Of a DNA stretch of 64,000 nt, positions 28,551-36,966 are shown piece after piece. Position 1 is the stretch's first letter. Every line of letters begins with the position of its first letter. Both the position numbers and the translations under genes were made by a program. The stretch is from Halopelagius inordinatus (GTDB lineage Archaea > Halobacteriota > Halobacteria > Halobacteriales > Haloferacaceae). Under the pieces are notes generated by a model, which was not told the origin of the DNA, searched no databases, and worked only from the letters and a program-made list of their open reading frames with translations. The stretch covers positions 558,001 through 622,000 of the forward strand of contig NZ_FOOQ01000002.1 of NCBI RefSeq assembly GCF_900113245.1, in the 5' to 3' direction.

Positions 28551-28636
28551 GCCGTCTCGTCGGGCGTCGGTGCCGCGGAACGCACGGACGAGTCGAATAG
28601 GCGGAGTTTTTGCTCTCCCGGGGGAGAGACGGGGGT

Positions 28637-29851
28637 ATGCACTTTCGTAGGCTCCCCGACGCGCACCTCGACGCCTTCGACGAACGCGTCAACTACGCGT
28701 TCAACCCGACGGAGGGTCCCGACTGGGACTCCGACGACGACGGCCACCCCCACCTGTTCACGCCGTTCGGGTTCTACGAGACGCCGCCGGACGAAGAGCC
28801 CGAGAAATCCGCCCTCGCGGCCGTGTGCGGGGTCTACGACTTCACCGTTCGCGTCCGCGGCGACTGGCACCGGATGCCGGGGCTGGCGGCGGTGGCCTCC
28901 CCGCCGGAGACGCGCAGGCGGGGCATCGTCGGGCGTATGCTCTGTGCGCTTCTCGAACGCCACCGCGAGGAGGGAGTCGCCCTCTCGACGCTTTGGCCCT
29001 TCGAGTACGCGTTCTACCGCCGGTTCGGGTGGGCGACGGCGAGCAACCACGCGCGACTCGCCGTGCCGCCCGAGCAACTGTCCGCCGTCGCGCCCGACCC
29101 GGCGGGGTCGTTCAGACGACTCCGCGCAGACGAAGATATCGACGCGATGCGCGCCGTCCACGAGGCGTGGGCGACGGAGGCTCTCGCGGTGAAGCGAACC
29201 GAGGGGTGGTGGTTCGACGACGTCTTCGGCGGGGAGACGCCGGAGTCGTTCGTCTACGGCTGGGAAGACGACGACGACACCCTCCGCGGGTACGTCGTCT
29301 ACTCGTTCGAAGAACGCGACGACGGGAGACAGCGACTGCACGTCCACGAACTCGCGGCGGCCGACGAGGAAGCGGACGGACACCTCAAGCGGTTCTGTCG
29401 CGACCACGACTCGCAGGTAGCGGAGGTGTACTTCGCCCGCCTCCCCGAGTGGTCCCGGCCCATCGACGACTACCCCGACCCCCGGGCGGCGACGCTCACG
29501 ATTCGACCCGGCCCGATGGTCCGAATCGTGGACGTGGCGTCGGCGTTGACCGAGATATCGTACGACGCCGAAGGGACGGTCACACTCGACGTGAGAGACG
29601 ACCGGTGCGAGTGGAACGACGACATATTCAGACTCGACGTCGCGTCCGACGGCGCGGCCTGTCGGCGCGTCGGAGGCGGAACCGCGCCCGACTGCGAGAT
29701 AGAAATCGGCGCGTTGTCGCAACTGCTCGTCGGCGCGCGCACCGTCGAGGAGGCGGTTCGCGCGGGTGACGCGTCGGTCGAAGACGAGGCGGCGCGTACG
29801 CTCGAACGCCTCTTTCCGCGGGAACGGACGTTCCTGCGCGAACGGTTCTGA
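28637..29851 (+). CDS. Eis-like GNAT N-acetyltransferase
   Basis: This 404-residue cytosolic acetyltransferase resembles the Eis family: an N-terminal GNAT fold with the acetyl-CoA loop SPPETRRRGIVGRML, a second GNAT-like half with the LWPFEYAFYRRFGWA segment, and a C-terminal sterol-carrier-like domain (DIFRLDVASDGAACRRVG onward) that ends with ERTFLRERF. Eis proteins can acetylate several amines of aminoglycosides or protein lysines; the haloarchaeal substrate is not known. The ATG at 28637 (MHFRRLPD) is chosen over an upstream 28610 frame. Confidence 0.85.
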   Translation: MHFRRLPDAHLDAFDERVNYAFNPTEGPDWDSDDDGHPHLFTPFGFYETPPDEEPEKSALAAVCGVYDFTVRVRGDWHRMPGLAAVASPPETRRRGIVGRMLCALLERHREEGVALSTLWPFEYAFYRRFGWATASNHARLAVPPEQLSAVAPDPAGSFRRLRADEDIDAMRAVHEAWATEALAVKRTEGWWFDDVFGGETPESFVYGWEDDDDTLRGYVVYSFEERDDGRQRLHVHELAAADEEADGHLKRFCRDHDSQVAEVYFARLPEWSRPIDDYPDPRAATLTIRPGPMVRIVDVASALTEISYDAEGTVTLDVRDDRCEWNDDIFRLDVASDGAACRRVGGGTAPDCEIEIGALSQLLVGARTVEEAVRAGDASVEDEAARTLERLFPRERTFLRERF

Positions 29852-29895
29852 TCGTCAAAAAAGCGGCCCGGACGTTCGCACCACCCGGTTCGAGT

Positions 29896-30204
29896 TCAGT
29901 CGGTCGTCGTCTGGTAGCCCATCTCGTGCAGGATGTCGTGCACGCGGTCTGTGTGGTCGCCTTGCAGTTCTATCTCGTCGTCCTCAACGGTCCCGCCGCA
30001 GGCGAGTTTTCGCTTCAACGCCGACGCGACCTCCTTCATCTCGTCTCGGGAGAGATCGAACCCCGAAACGACGGTCATCGCCTTCCCGTACCGGCGGGTG
30101 TCGCGCCGAACCGTCAACTCCTGTTGGGACTTCTGCAGGTCGGTATCGATGCCCAGTTCCTCCGGGAGACCGGAGACCGAACCGAGGTCGTCGTTATCTG
30201 CCAC
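29896..30204 (-). CDS. Translation initiation factor aSUI1 (eIF1-like)
   Basis: The 102-residue SUI1-domain protein acts in start-codon selection on the small ribosomal subunit. It shows the SUI1 core VRRDTRRYGKAMTVVSGFD, KRKLACGGTVEDDEIELQGDH (cited in part) and the closing VHDILHEMGYQ. Length and order fit archaeal aIF1. It is a single gene, convergent with the Eis-like gene and downstream of the Thr-rich lipoprotein on the same strand. Confidence 0.92.
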   Translation of the reverse strand: MADNDDLGSVSGLPEELGIDTDLQKSQQELTVRRDTRRYGKAMTVVSGFDLSRDEMKEVASALKRKLACGGTVEDDEIELQGDHTDRVHDILHEMGYQTTTD

Positions 30205-30353
30205 GTCCTCTCTTGGGGACGAAGACGTATACCCGTTCTCCCCGCAGAGGGCAGTCTCGATGCCTCTCGTGGGTTATTTTCACGTTCGAGCGAACGTCGC
30301 GAGAATCCGTCGCAGTCCGCTCACGCGCGACCCGAGGTCGGTGAGAGAGTCGC

Positions 30354-31697
30354 TCACGATGCCGACGAGAGCGCCCCCGTCGTAGACGAAGTGTCAGTGG
30401 TCGTCGGTTCCGGAGTTGCCGTCGCCGTCGGTTCCGGACTCGCTGTCGCCGTCGGTTCCGGAGTTGCCGTCACCGTCGGTTCCGGACTCGCTGTCGCCGT
30501 CGGTTCCAGAGTTGCCGTCACCGTCGGTTCCGGACTCGCTGTCGCCGTCGGTTCCGGACTCGCTGTCGCCGTCGGTTCTGCTGTTTCGGTAGCCGTTGGT
30601 TCTGGGCTCTCTGTCGCCGTCGGCTCTACTGTCTCAGTGGCCGTTGGTTCCGGAGTTGCCGTCGCCGCCTGCTCTGGGCTCTCTGTCGCCGCCGATGTCG
30701 AAGGCTCCGCGGCCGTCGGTGTCAGAGACTCTGTGACCGTCGAGGTTGGAGTCTGAGTGGCCGTCGATGCCAGCGTCCGCGTCGCCGTCGAGGTCAGAGT
30801 TTCGGTGACCGTCGATGTTACGGTTTCTGTGACTGTCGACGTCGGTGTATCGGTGGCCACCGACGTGAGAGTCTCCGTCGCCGTCGGTTCCGGGGTTTCG
30901 GTGGCCGTGGACGTCACGGTCTCGGTGACCGTCGGGGTTATAACCTCAGTAGCGGTCGGTTCCGGGGTCGCCGTCGCCGTCGGTTCCGGGGTCGCCGTCG
31001 GTTCCGGAGTCGCTGTCGCCGTCGGTTCCGGAGTCGCCGTCGCCGTCGGTTCCGGAGTCGCCGTCGCCGTCGGTTCCGGAGTCGCCGTCGCCGTCGGGTC
31101 TAGGCTCTCCGTTTCTGTCGGCGTCGCAGTTTCTGGATCTGTCGCCGTCTCAGTCGGCGTTCTCGTCGATGCCTCGGATTCGGTCGCATTCTCGTCTGCA
31201 CCCTCTTCCTCTCCGTCCGCATCGTTTCCGTCGTTCGCGTCGTCGTCCTCGCTCGCGGAGGACGCGGGCGAATCGGAACCGTTCGTCGTCGGAGCCTCCG
31301 TCGGCGTGGCCGTGTCCGTCGGTGTCTGCGTCTCGGGAACGGTCGTCACCTCGTCCGGGTCGTCCTCATCGCGGTCATCATCGTCGTCGTCGTTCGCTCC
31401 GGACGACGAGGACGACGAAGACGAAGACGACGAGGACGAACTGGAATCGTCTGCCGTCGGAGTTTCCGTGGCCGTCGGCGTAGACGTCGGCGTCGAAGTC
31501 TCGGGGGCCGTCGTCTCGGTCGAGTCGGTTCGCTCCGTCGTGGGCGATGCGGACGAATCGAATCCGTCTGCCGTCGGTTCCGGAGTCTCGATCACGTCGT
31601 CGGGCGCGGTCTCGGTCTCTCCACCGCCGCCGGTACACCCTGCGAGAAGAACTGCGAGGGCGACGGCGAGTGCTACTCCGGGACGCGTGCCTGCCAT
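30354..31697 (-). CDS. Thr/Pro-repeat surface lipoprotein
   Basis: The 447-residue product starts MAGTRPGVAL, with a hydrophobic signal and lipobox LAGC at 18-21, then PDDVIETP at 32-39. After that it is low-complexity: a Ser-run with Asp-run (about 95-120), an acidic part, then long tracts of TATPEPTA and TVTET units to the end, a likely O-glycosylated stalk. No folded domain is seen. The start is the ATG at 31697. It shares its N-terminal leader and upstream DNA with the secreted hydrolase at 32470-33987. The tail is reading-frame sensitive: a shift near the end would add about 30 residues, so the exact C-terminus is uncertain. Confidence 0.65.
   Translation of the reverse strand: MAGTRPGVALAVALAVLLAGCTGGGGETETAPDDVIETPEPTADGFDSSASPTTERTDSTETTAPETSTPTSTPTATETPTADDSSSSSSSSSSSSSSSGANDDDDDDRDEDDPDEVTTVPETQTPTDTATPTEAPTTNGSDSPASSASEDDDANDGNDADGEEEGADENATESEASTRTPTETATDPETATPTETESLDPTATATPEPTATATPEPTATATPEPTATATPEPTATPEPTATATPEPTATEVITPTVTETVTSTATETPEPTATETLTSVATDTPTSTVTETVTSTVTETLTSTATRTLASTATQTPTSTVTESLTPTAAEPSTSAATESPEQAATATPEPTATETVEPTATESPEPTATETAEPTATASPEPTATASPEPTVTATLEPTATASPEPTVTATPEPTATASPEPTATATPEPTTTDTSSTTGALSSAS
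30400..31101. repeat. 24-bp tandem repeat coding for TATPEPTA units
   Basis: Two blocks (about 30400-30590 and 30955-31101) of a 24-base unit built on GCCGTCGGTTCCGGAGT, separated by a degenerate Thr/Val-rich tract. On the minus strand they encode TATPEPTA-type repeats; on the plus strand they give a VAVGSG mirror frame that is not a gene. The copy number could vary by slippage. Confidence 0.75.
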
Positions 31698-31915
31698 ACT
31701 ATACTCCCCATTCCTCTCGCCGATGAACGTCACCCTGATCGTCAAACTCGGCGTCTCACCTGCAACATCTGACAGATGTTTTACAACGCGAAATAATCTC
31801 TGAAAGTGTAGTTCAGATGTTAGATCTGCGAGATAGCACCACGAGAAGGGACTCGACTAACGAGTTTGTCAGGTGACCGAAAACGGGGGTGACCGCGGGA
31901 GGGGTAGCGCCAACC

Positions 31916-32044
31916 TCAGTCGCCCGGCGTGTTGCCGCGACTGTAGCGACCGACCATCTTCCACATCGTCTCGTCTAAGTCCTCGTCCTCGGACGCGGCG
32001 ACGAGTTGGCGGTACAGGGGTTCCGAGACGTTGATTTCTGGCAT
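31916..32044 (-). CDS. Very short protein, possible ribbon-helix-helix type
   Basis: This is a 42-residue product, MPEINVSEPLYRQLVAASED and a further helical part WKMVGRYSRG. A strand-then-helix layout reminiscent of small antitoxin-like RHH proteins is visible (INVSEPLYRQLVAA), but no toxin gene is adjacent. The start is the ATG at 32044; a longer frame from 32116 is less likely. It lies between the lipoprotein and DUF3006 genes, in AT-richer spacer DNA. Confidence 0.5.
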   Translation of the reverse strand: MPEINVSEPLYRQLVAASEDEDLDETMWKMVGRYSRGNTPGD

Positions 32045-32179
32045 CAGAGAGTCATATATCGTGCTAACAGATAACACTACTGTAATACGGAATCGAGTAA
32101 ATTGGAGAGAGGTCACAGGTGAGACGACGCAGAACGAAGGGCGGTCGAACGGCCGTTCGCTCCCGCGTTCGGGCGGCGT

Positions 32180-32473
32180 TCACTCGGTGTCCGAGTCGGC
32201 ATCCTCGGCGGGCAATCGCCGCGAGAGGCGGTCGAAGCGGGACTGCGCCCGGTCGCCGCGAGAGGCGGTTCGCTCCGGGTCGTAACGGAACTCGGTCGAC
32301 TCCTCGTCCGTGAGATAGACGCCGAAGACGGCGTCTTGGTGTCTTCCCGCCGCCGGTATCATCGACTCGGGGACGACCACCTCGTCGACGAGTTCGTCCC
32401 CTCGTTCGAGGAGGAGTACCGCTCGTTCCTCCTCGAAGCGGTCCAGTACGGCGGTGTAGATTCTGTCGGTCAT
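32180..32473 (-). CDS. DUF3006 domain protein
   Basis: The 97-residue chain begins MTDRIYTAVLDRFEEERAVL, the recognisable DUF3006 pattern (a small beta-barrel with an acidic DRFE motif and LLL strand), and ends in a charged tail. Its ATG overlaps the stop of the MBL hydrolase upstream in an ATGA arrangement, so it is translationally coupled. DUF3006 proteins occur beside ComEC-like metallo-hydrolases; their role is not established. Confidence 0.75.
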   Translation of the reverse strand: MTDRIYTAVLDRFEEERAVLLLERGDELVDEVVVPESMIPAAGRHQDAVFGVYLTDEESTEFRYDPERTASRGDRAQSRFDRLSRRLPAEDADSDTE

Positions 32474-33987
32474 GCGTACGTCTCTTCGATGACGACGGCC
32501 CCCGAGTCGTCGGTTACGGTGACGGTGTCGCCGCCGTTGTTCCAGACGGCGCGTCCGGACCCCCAGTAGAGGTCGGAGTCCGTGTCGTCGCCGGTCCCGG
32601 TGTGGAGTGTGACGCTCGCGCCCGGACCGAGCGTGAACCCATCCGGGAACGCGTAGGTGTGGTCTGCGTCGTCTTCGACTGTCCACCCCGCGAGGTCCAC
32701 CGCCGACTCGCCCGTGTTCGTGAACACGAGGTACTCGTCGTCGAGGTTGTCGTGGTCGTTTCCGTCCGCGTCGGCGTTGATGTCGGTGAGAGAAATCGCC
32801 TTCGGTGCCGAAGACGTCGGCGTCGGGGTGGCGGTAGGCGTCGGCGTAGCGGTCGCAGTCGGCCGTTCCGCGTGCGTCGCGGTCGGACTGCGGGCATCGG
32901 CGACCGTCTCCTCGGAACCGCTCGCGTTCGCGACGAGGAGACGACTCCGTTCGGTGACCGCCGGTCCCGTTCCCGGTTCTATCGGGGGTTCCGAGCGCAG
33001 TTCGAGGGGGTTCGTCGTCGCGTTCCGTTGCGTCTCGACGACGAGTTCGTCTCCCGACTCCACGAAGACGACGTCCCCGTGGACGCCCGTCCAGTAGGTC
33101 GGAACCGACCGCGACGAGAGTCTCTCGAGAGTCTCGTTGTGCGGGTGACCGTACTGGGAGTCGTACGCGCTAGAGACGACGGCGACCCGTGGCGAACTCT
33201 CGTCCAGGAGGGCCTCGCTCGTGCTCGAACGACTCCCGTGGTGCCCGACCTGCAGTACGGTCGCGTTCAGGTTCGGCCCGTCGTCGCGCGTGAGGTAGTC
33301 TTCCCCCTCGCTCTCTGCGTCGCCGGGGAGGAGGAATCCGGGCGACTGCGAGTCGTTCCTGACCGAGAGGACGACGCTGTTCTCGTTTCGGTCTCCGTTC
33401 GCAAGCGGCGTTTCGGGCGGTGCGAGGACCGTCGCGTTCGCGCCCGCGAAGGGTATCGTGTCGTTTGCGGCGACTTCGTACAACGGAACGTCGTGCCGTT
33501 CGACGGCGTCGAGATACCGCTCGTACGTCTTCGACGACGACGCGATTCCGGGGTCGTACACCGCGCCGACGCCGCCTTTCTCGGTCTCGTAGCGGTCGAT
33601 GACGGCCGCGTGACCGCCGATGTGGTCGGCGTCGGCGTGAGAGGTGACGAGGTGGTCGATACGAGAGACGTTCTGTCGGTCGAGGTACTGTAGCACGTCC
33701 TCGCCGTCGTCGCGCCAGTCGCCGGTGTCTATCAGCATCGTTTCGCCCGACGGAGAGACGACTAGGATGCTCGAACCCTGTCCGACGTTGATGAAGTGGA
33801 CTTCGAGGCTGCCGTTGCCGTCCGCCCCGGAGGACGCCGACACCGATGCAGGCGAACCGTCCGCCGCCGCCGACGGCGTCTCTATCACGTCGTCGGGTGT
33901 GGCCGCGACTCCCCCCTGACCGGCGCACCCCGCGAGAATCACGGAGAGCACGGCGACGAGCATCACCGCGGAACGCGGAACTGTCAT
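32470..33987 (-). CDS. Secreted MBL-fold hydrolase (ComEC-like) with lamin-tail domain
   Basis: This 505-residue lipoprotein has a signal peptide and lipobox LAGC at 18-21, then PDDVIETP at 31-38. A metallo-beta-lactamase domain follows (about 60-300) with the metal signature SHADADHIGG at 116-125 and a later GHHGSRSSTS, as in the extracellular nuclease domain of ComEC/Rec2. A Thr/Pro linker leads to a C-terminal lamin-tail (LTD) domain (ISLTDINADADG, EYLVFTNTGESAVDLAGW cited in part). It is predicted to act outside the cell, perhaps as a nuclease. Transcribed with DUF3006. Start ATG at 33987. Confidence 0.85.
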   Translation of the reverse strand: MTVPRSAVMLVAVLSVILAGCAGQGGVAATPDDVIETPSAAADGSPASVSASSGADGNGSLEVHFINVGQGSSILVVSPSGETMLIDTGDWRDDGEDVLQYLDRQNVSRIDHLVTSHADADHIGGHAAVIDRYETEKGGVGAVYDPGIASSSKTYERYLDAVERHDVPLYEVAANDTIPFAGANATVLAPPETPLANGDRNENSVVLSVRNDSQSPGFLLPGDAESEGEDYLTRDDGPNLNATVLQVGHHGSRSSTSEALLDESSPRVAVVSSAYDSQYGHPHNETLERLSSRSVPTYWTGVHGDVVFVESGDELVVETQRNATTNPLELRSEPPIEPGTGPAVTERSRLLVANASGSEETVADARSPTATHAERPTATATPTPTATPTPTSSAPKAISLTDINADADGNDHDNLDDEYLVFTNTGESAVDLAGWTVEDDADHTYAFPDGFTLGPGASVTLHTGTGDDTDSDLYWGSGRAVWNNGGDTVTVTDDSGAVVIEETYA

Positions 33988-34143
33988 GGAGAATAACAGA
34001 CGAGTGCCGACGATGAATCCCGTCTCCGTCGTCAAGATTGGAATCTCGGACGCAGAATGTGCGAACGCTGATGAAAGTGTATGTGAGCGAGTATTTTTCA
34101 CCAGACCCAACGCTTCATACGGCGGGGCGGAGAGTATCTGACG

Positions 34144-34737
34144 ATGAAAGAGTTCGACGTGACGGAAGTCGACGGCCGCGAGAGCGCGCGTCTGATAAAG
34201 AGCGCCGTCAGTCCGCGACCGATAGCGTGGATAAGCACCGCCGACGAAGCGGGCAGAGAGAACCTCGCGCCGTTCAGTTCCTACAACTACGTCTCCTCGA
34301 AGCAGCCCGTAGTGTCGTTCAACAGTCCGAACGCGGACCACGGCGGCCTGAAAGACACCGCCCGAAACGCGTTGGACACCGGCGAGTTCGCCGTGAACGT
34401 CGTCACCGAACCCCTCTTACAGCAGATGGACACCACCTCCGAACGCCTCCCACCGGGGGAAAGCGAGTTCGATCTCGCGGAGATAGACCGCGCGGACTGC
34501 CGACGAATCGACGCCTCGCGCGTCGCCGACGCCGCCGTCACGATGGAGTGCACCCTGTACGACTCACACGAGGTTCATGACCGACTGATGGTTCTCGGCG
34601 AGGTGCAGTACGTCCACGTCGCAGACCGGGTGTTGACCGACGGGCAGATAGATATGACGAAGGTCGACACCGTCGGGCGACTCGGCGGGCCGTACTACAC
34701 GATTTCGGAGCCCGTGGAGTTCGAACGGCAGTTCTGA
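34144..34737 (+). CDS. Flavin reductase-like FMN-binding protein
   Basis: This 197-residue protein has the split-barrel flavin reductase fold: RLIKSAVSPRPIAWIST (flavin contact), the SSYNYVSSKQPVVSFN strand pair and a VNVVTEPLLQQM helix, ending ISEPVEFERQF. These proteins bind FMN and either supply reduced flavin or act in ring-cleaving systems; here there is no partner gene. The ATG at 34144 is preceded by an AT-rich promoter region with TATTTTTC about 50 bases upstream. Confidence 0.85.
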   Translation: MKEFDVTEVDGRESARLIKSAVSPRPIAWISTADEAGRENLAPFSSYNYVSSKQPVVSFNSPNADHGGLKDTARNALDTGEFAVNVVTEPLLQQMDTTSERLPPGESEFDLAEIDRADCRRIDASRVADAAVTMECTLYDSHEVHDRLMVLGEVQYVHVADRVLTDGQIDMTKVDTVGRLGGPYYTISEPVEFERQF

Positions 34738-34963
34738 GGCGTCGAGGGTGACGCGCGTCTCTCGGGCGCATTTGTCCCCCCTGCCCGATGGAGAGACGCG
34801 AGTAAACGGCCACCGACAAGCGATTCGACGACGCCCGATGACTCACTCTTCGGGGGATGTTCGTATAAAAAGCGCCGGATAATTATAACGAACGTTTATT
34901 ATATAGTAGGGCGTACTAGTAGCGAGGACCCGAACGCTGTATCGTTCCTTCTCAGGAAACACC

Positions 34964-35281
34964 ATGACTAACTACGACGTATTGCGCGAGTTCGAAGCGG
35001 GAATTACAACCGAGCAGTTGGAGCAGGCGGTCGAAAGTTCGGGCGACGCCATCGACGAACTACGAAGCGAGGGAGTTCCGATGTCGTACCTCGGCTCTCA
35101 GACGTTCCTCAAGGGGGATGGATCCATCGGCGCGACGATGTGCCGGTACGACGCGGACTCCGAAACGACGCTCCGCGAACACAGCGAACGCGCCGGACTC
35201 GCCGTGAGCGATATCTTCGTGGTCGGCCCCCCGCACGCCGGGGTGGCCCCGAAGGTCAGCGTCGCGCCGAAGTCGGCCTGA
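34964..35281 (+). CDS. DUF4242-like small protein
   Basis: The 105-residue chain has a helical N-terminus (TTEQLEQAVESSGDAIDEL), then a two-strand ferredoxin-like part with a YLGSQTFLKGDGSIGATMCRYD segment (cited in part) and a helix ending in FVVGPPHAG. I match it tentatively to DUF4242, whose members include a small nickel-binding protein. The gene is preceded by strongly AT-rich DNA (TTTATTATATAG at 34895-34906). Function unknown. Confidence 0.6.
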   Translation: MTNYDVLREFEAGITTEQLEQAVESSGDAIDELRSEGVPMSYLGSQTFLKGDGSIGATMCRYDADSETTLREHSERAGLAVSDIFVVGPPHAGVAPKVSVAPKSA

Positions 35282-35487
35282 AACGCCGGTTGCACGCGAC
35301 GGAACGCTATTCGACAGCGACGGGGTGATAGAACCCCGTTCTGTCCGCCGCGATTTCTTGTTCGAGGCTGCGTCCGGGGGATTACTGGACGATGGACGGT
35401 CGCAGTGGTCAGTACTGGACGCTTGAAATTCCGGTTCTTACGTCCCCCACAGAACGCTCATACCAGTTAACTCATATCCTCACACCA

Positions 35488-35928
35488 ATGGGAAATGGGC
35501 CATCAGAAGCGGTGATACTGCTGATAGAAGACAACCGTGGGGATATCCGCCTCATAGAAGAAGCCTTCTCCGACGGCAACGTCGCAAACACACTCCACAC
35601 CGTTACCGACGGCCAAGCGGCACTCGACTTCATCTATCAGCGCGAGGAGTACGAGGACGCTCCCCGACCAGATATCGTATTACTCGACCTGCATCTGCCG
35701 AAAGTGGACGGGGAGGAGATTCTCCACGAGATCAAACACCATCCCGAACTGAACGACGTTCCCGTCATCGTGTTGACCGGGATTAACCAGGACCTGATAA
35801 AATCGCGTGACTTCGACGACGACGCGGACGAAGATGCGGTCCTCGAAAAGCCCATCGACCTCGGTGAGTTTGTCGAGGTCATTGGGTCGTTCGAACAGTT
35901 TCGTTTAGCAGTTATGCGGATGGACTAA
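35488..35928 (+). CDS. Single-domain response regulator
   Basis: This 146-residue receiver (REC) protein has the phosphoacceptor Asp67 in LLDLHLPKVDG, the acidic pair near the N-terminus (IEDNRGD), Thr97 in IVLTGIN and Lys121 in EKPID. No output domain is present, so it resembles Rcp1-type receivers that pass phosphate to other proteins or relay from a histidine kinase encoded elsewhere. The ATG at 35488 replaces a longer upstream frame (35392) with no family support. Confidence 0.87.
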   Translation: MGNGPSEAVILLIEDNRGDIRLIEEAFSDGNVANTLHTVTDGQAALDFIYQREEYEDAPRPDIVLLDLHLPKVDGEEILHEIKHHPELNDVPVIVLTGINQDLIKSRDFDDDADEDAVLEKPIDLGEFVEVIGSFEQFRLAVMRMD

Positions 35929-36212
35929 CGGATACCGCTGTTGTGGTAGCCGACTACCCGCTCAGTTCCTGATCTCGGTTCCGCGAGAACTGCTCGCTCC
36001 CGATACCGCACTCGATATGCGCCAGAGTTCGGTCAGGTGGTTCGCTCGCGTCTGTTCGGACGCGACCGGTTCGTCGATTCCGGCCCACGAACAACGCGTG
36101 ACTGCGGCGACCTGCGCTCGCTCTGCGACTCAAATCACCGAAGACAGATGGTTCTAGTCAGAATAGTTTGGAACGAAGTTAGGTGGCTGGGGAGTTCTCA
36201 GCCCCTAACGCG
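35929..36212. other. Spacer between response regulator and tRNA-Ile
   Basis: About 280 bases without a gene; an 87-codon plus-strand frame at 36037-36300 runs through the tRNA and is rejected. No integrase or attachment-site pattern was seen beside the tRNA. Confidence 0.4.
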
Positions 36213-36231
36213 GAACGGTCAAAGACCGTTC
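36213..36231 (-). terminator. Hairpin in the 3' trailer of tRNA-Ile
   Basis: Perfect stem GAACGGTC (36213-36220) / GACCGTTC (36224-36231) with a 3-base loop, starting 11 bases beyond the tRNA 3' end. It could terminate the tRNA transcript or guide 3' processing. Confidence 0.45.
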
Positions 36232-36241
36232 GCGCTGTGGA

Positions 36242-36315
36242 TGGGCCAACGCGGATTTGAACCGCGGACCTCCCGGTTATCAGCCGAGCGCTCAACCTGA
36301 CTGAGCTATTGGCCC
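36242..36315 (-). tRNA. tRNA-Ile (anticodon GAT)
   Basis: Read on the minus strand, this 74-nt gene folds as a standard tRNA: acceptor GGGCCAA paired with TTGGCCC, discriminator A, D-arm AGCTCAGTCAGGTTGAGCGC (cited whole: 20 bases), anticodon arm with GAT in CTGATAA, and T-arm CGCGGTTCAAATCCGCG. No intron is present and the 3' CCA is not encoded, as usual in archaea. It is a single tRNA gene. Confidence 0.97.
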
Positions 36316-36385
36316 AGGTGAGCGCATTCAGTCGTTGTTCGGTTTCGACTTTAAGGGTTTCCTTTCGGGGCGGCCCCGTGCACTG

Positions 36386-36868
36386 TTACGAATTGTCGTC
36401 GTCTCTGCGGCCGTAGTTCTCGGGGTCCAGGTCGACGACGTCGCCGTCGGGGTAGCCGCCGGACCAGACGGTGCCGGAGACGAATCCGTCGGTCTGTTTT
36501 TCGAGGTACGGCTTCACCACGTAGCGTTTCACCACCTCGCGGATGGGGTAGCGCGTCACCGGAAGCGCCAGCGAGAACCCGAGCAGGTCCGTGACGATGC
36601 CCGGGGTGAGGAGGAACGCCCCCGCGGCGATGAGCAAGCCGCCGTCTAACAGTTCGTCCGTCGGGATGCCGCCGGTGGACACCTTCCGTTGGAGTTTCGA
36701 GAGCGTGTGCCGCCCCTCGGCGCGGACGAGGAGCATGCCGACGAGACCCGTGAGGACGACCAGAAGTACCGTCGCGGCGAACCCGATGGCGTTCGCCACG
36801 GGGACGAGAAGCAACGTATCGGCGAGCGGTATCGCGAGGAGAATCGCGATGACCCAGCGCGTCTGCAT
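36386..36868 (-). CDS. FxsA family membrane protein
   Basis: This 160-residue protein has the FxsA layout: four hydrophobic segments (VIAILLAIPLADTLLLVPV; ATVLLVVLTGLVGMLLVR; LLIAAGAFLLTPGIVTDLLG) followed by a charged cytosolic tail. In E. coli FxsA reduces exclusion of phage T7 by F plasmid. The start is the ATG at 36868 (MQTRWVIAIL); the longer frame to 36955 has no family support. It diverges from the thioredoxin-fold protein at 36967 and ends before tRNA-Ile. Confidence 0.85.
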   Translation of the reverse strand: MQTRWVIAILLAIPLADTLLLVPVANAIGFAATVLLVVLTGLVGMLLVRAEGRHTLSKLQRKVSTGGIPTDELLDGGLLIAAGAFLLTPGIVTDLLGFSLALPVTRYPIREVVKRYVVKPYLEKQTDGFVSGTVWSGGYPDGDVVDLDPENYGRRDDDNS

Positions 36869-36966
36869 GGGGGTACCTTTTCGGTCACCGTTCAAAGCCC
36901 TTGTGACGTTCGCGGGTCGGCACCCTACCTCGAAGGGCTTACCCCACGCGCCCACCGAGAGCGAAC

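Noticed and set aside
29926-30756. Plus-strand frame rich in VAVGSG over aSUI1 and the repeats
   Set aside because: Antisense to aSUI1 and to the repeat region; no domain.
30757-31803. Long plus-strand frame of VAVGSG-type repeats
   Set aside because: It is the mirror of the Thr/Pro repeats on the minus strand, with no signal peptide and a less natural composition.
36037-36300. 87-codon plus-strand frame through tRNA-Ile
   Set aside because: It runs across the tRNA gene and its trailer hairpin.
36242-36315. tRNA-Ile as an integration site of a mobile element
   Set aside because: No integrase gene or second copy of the tRNA 3' end was found in the window.
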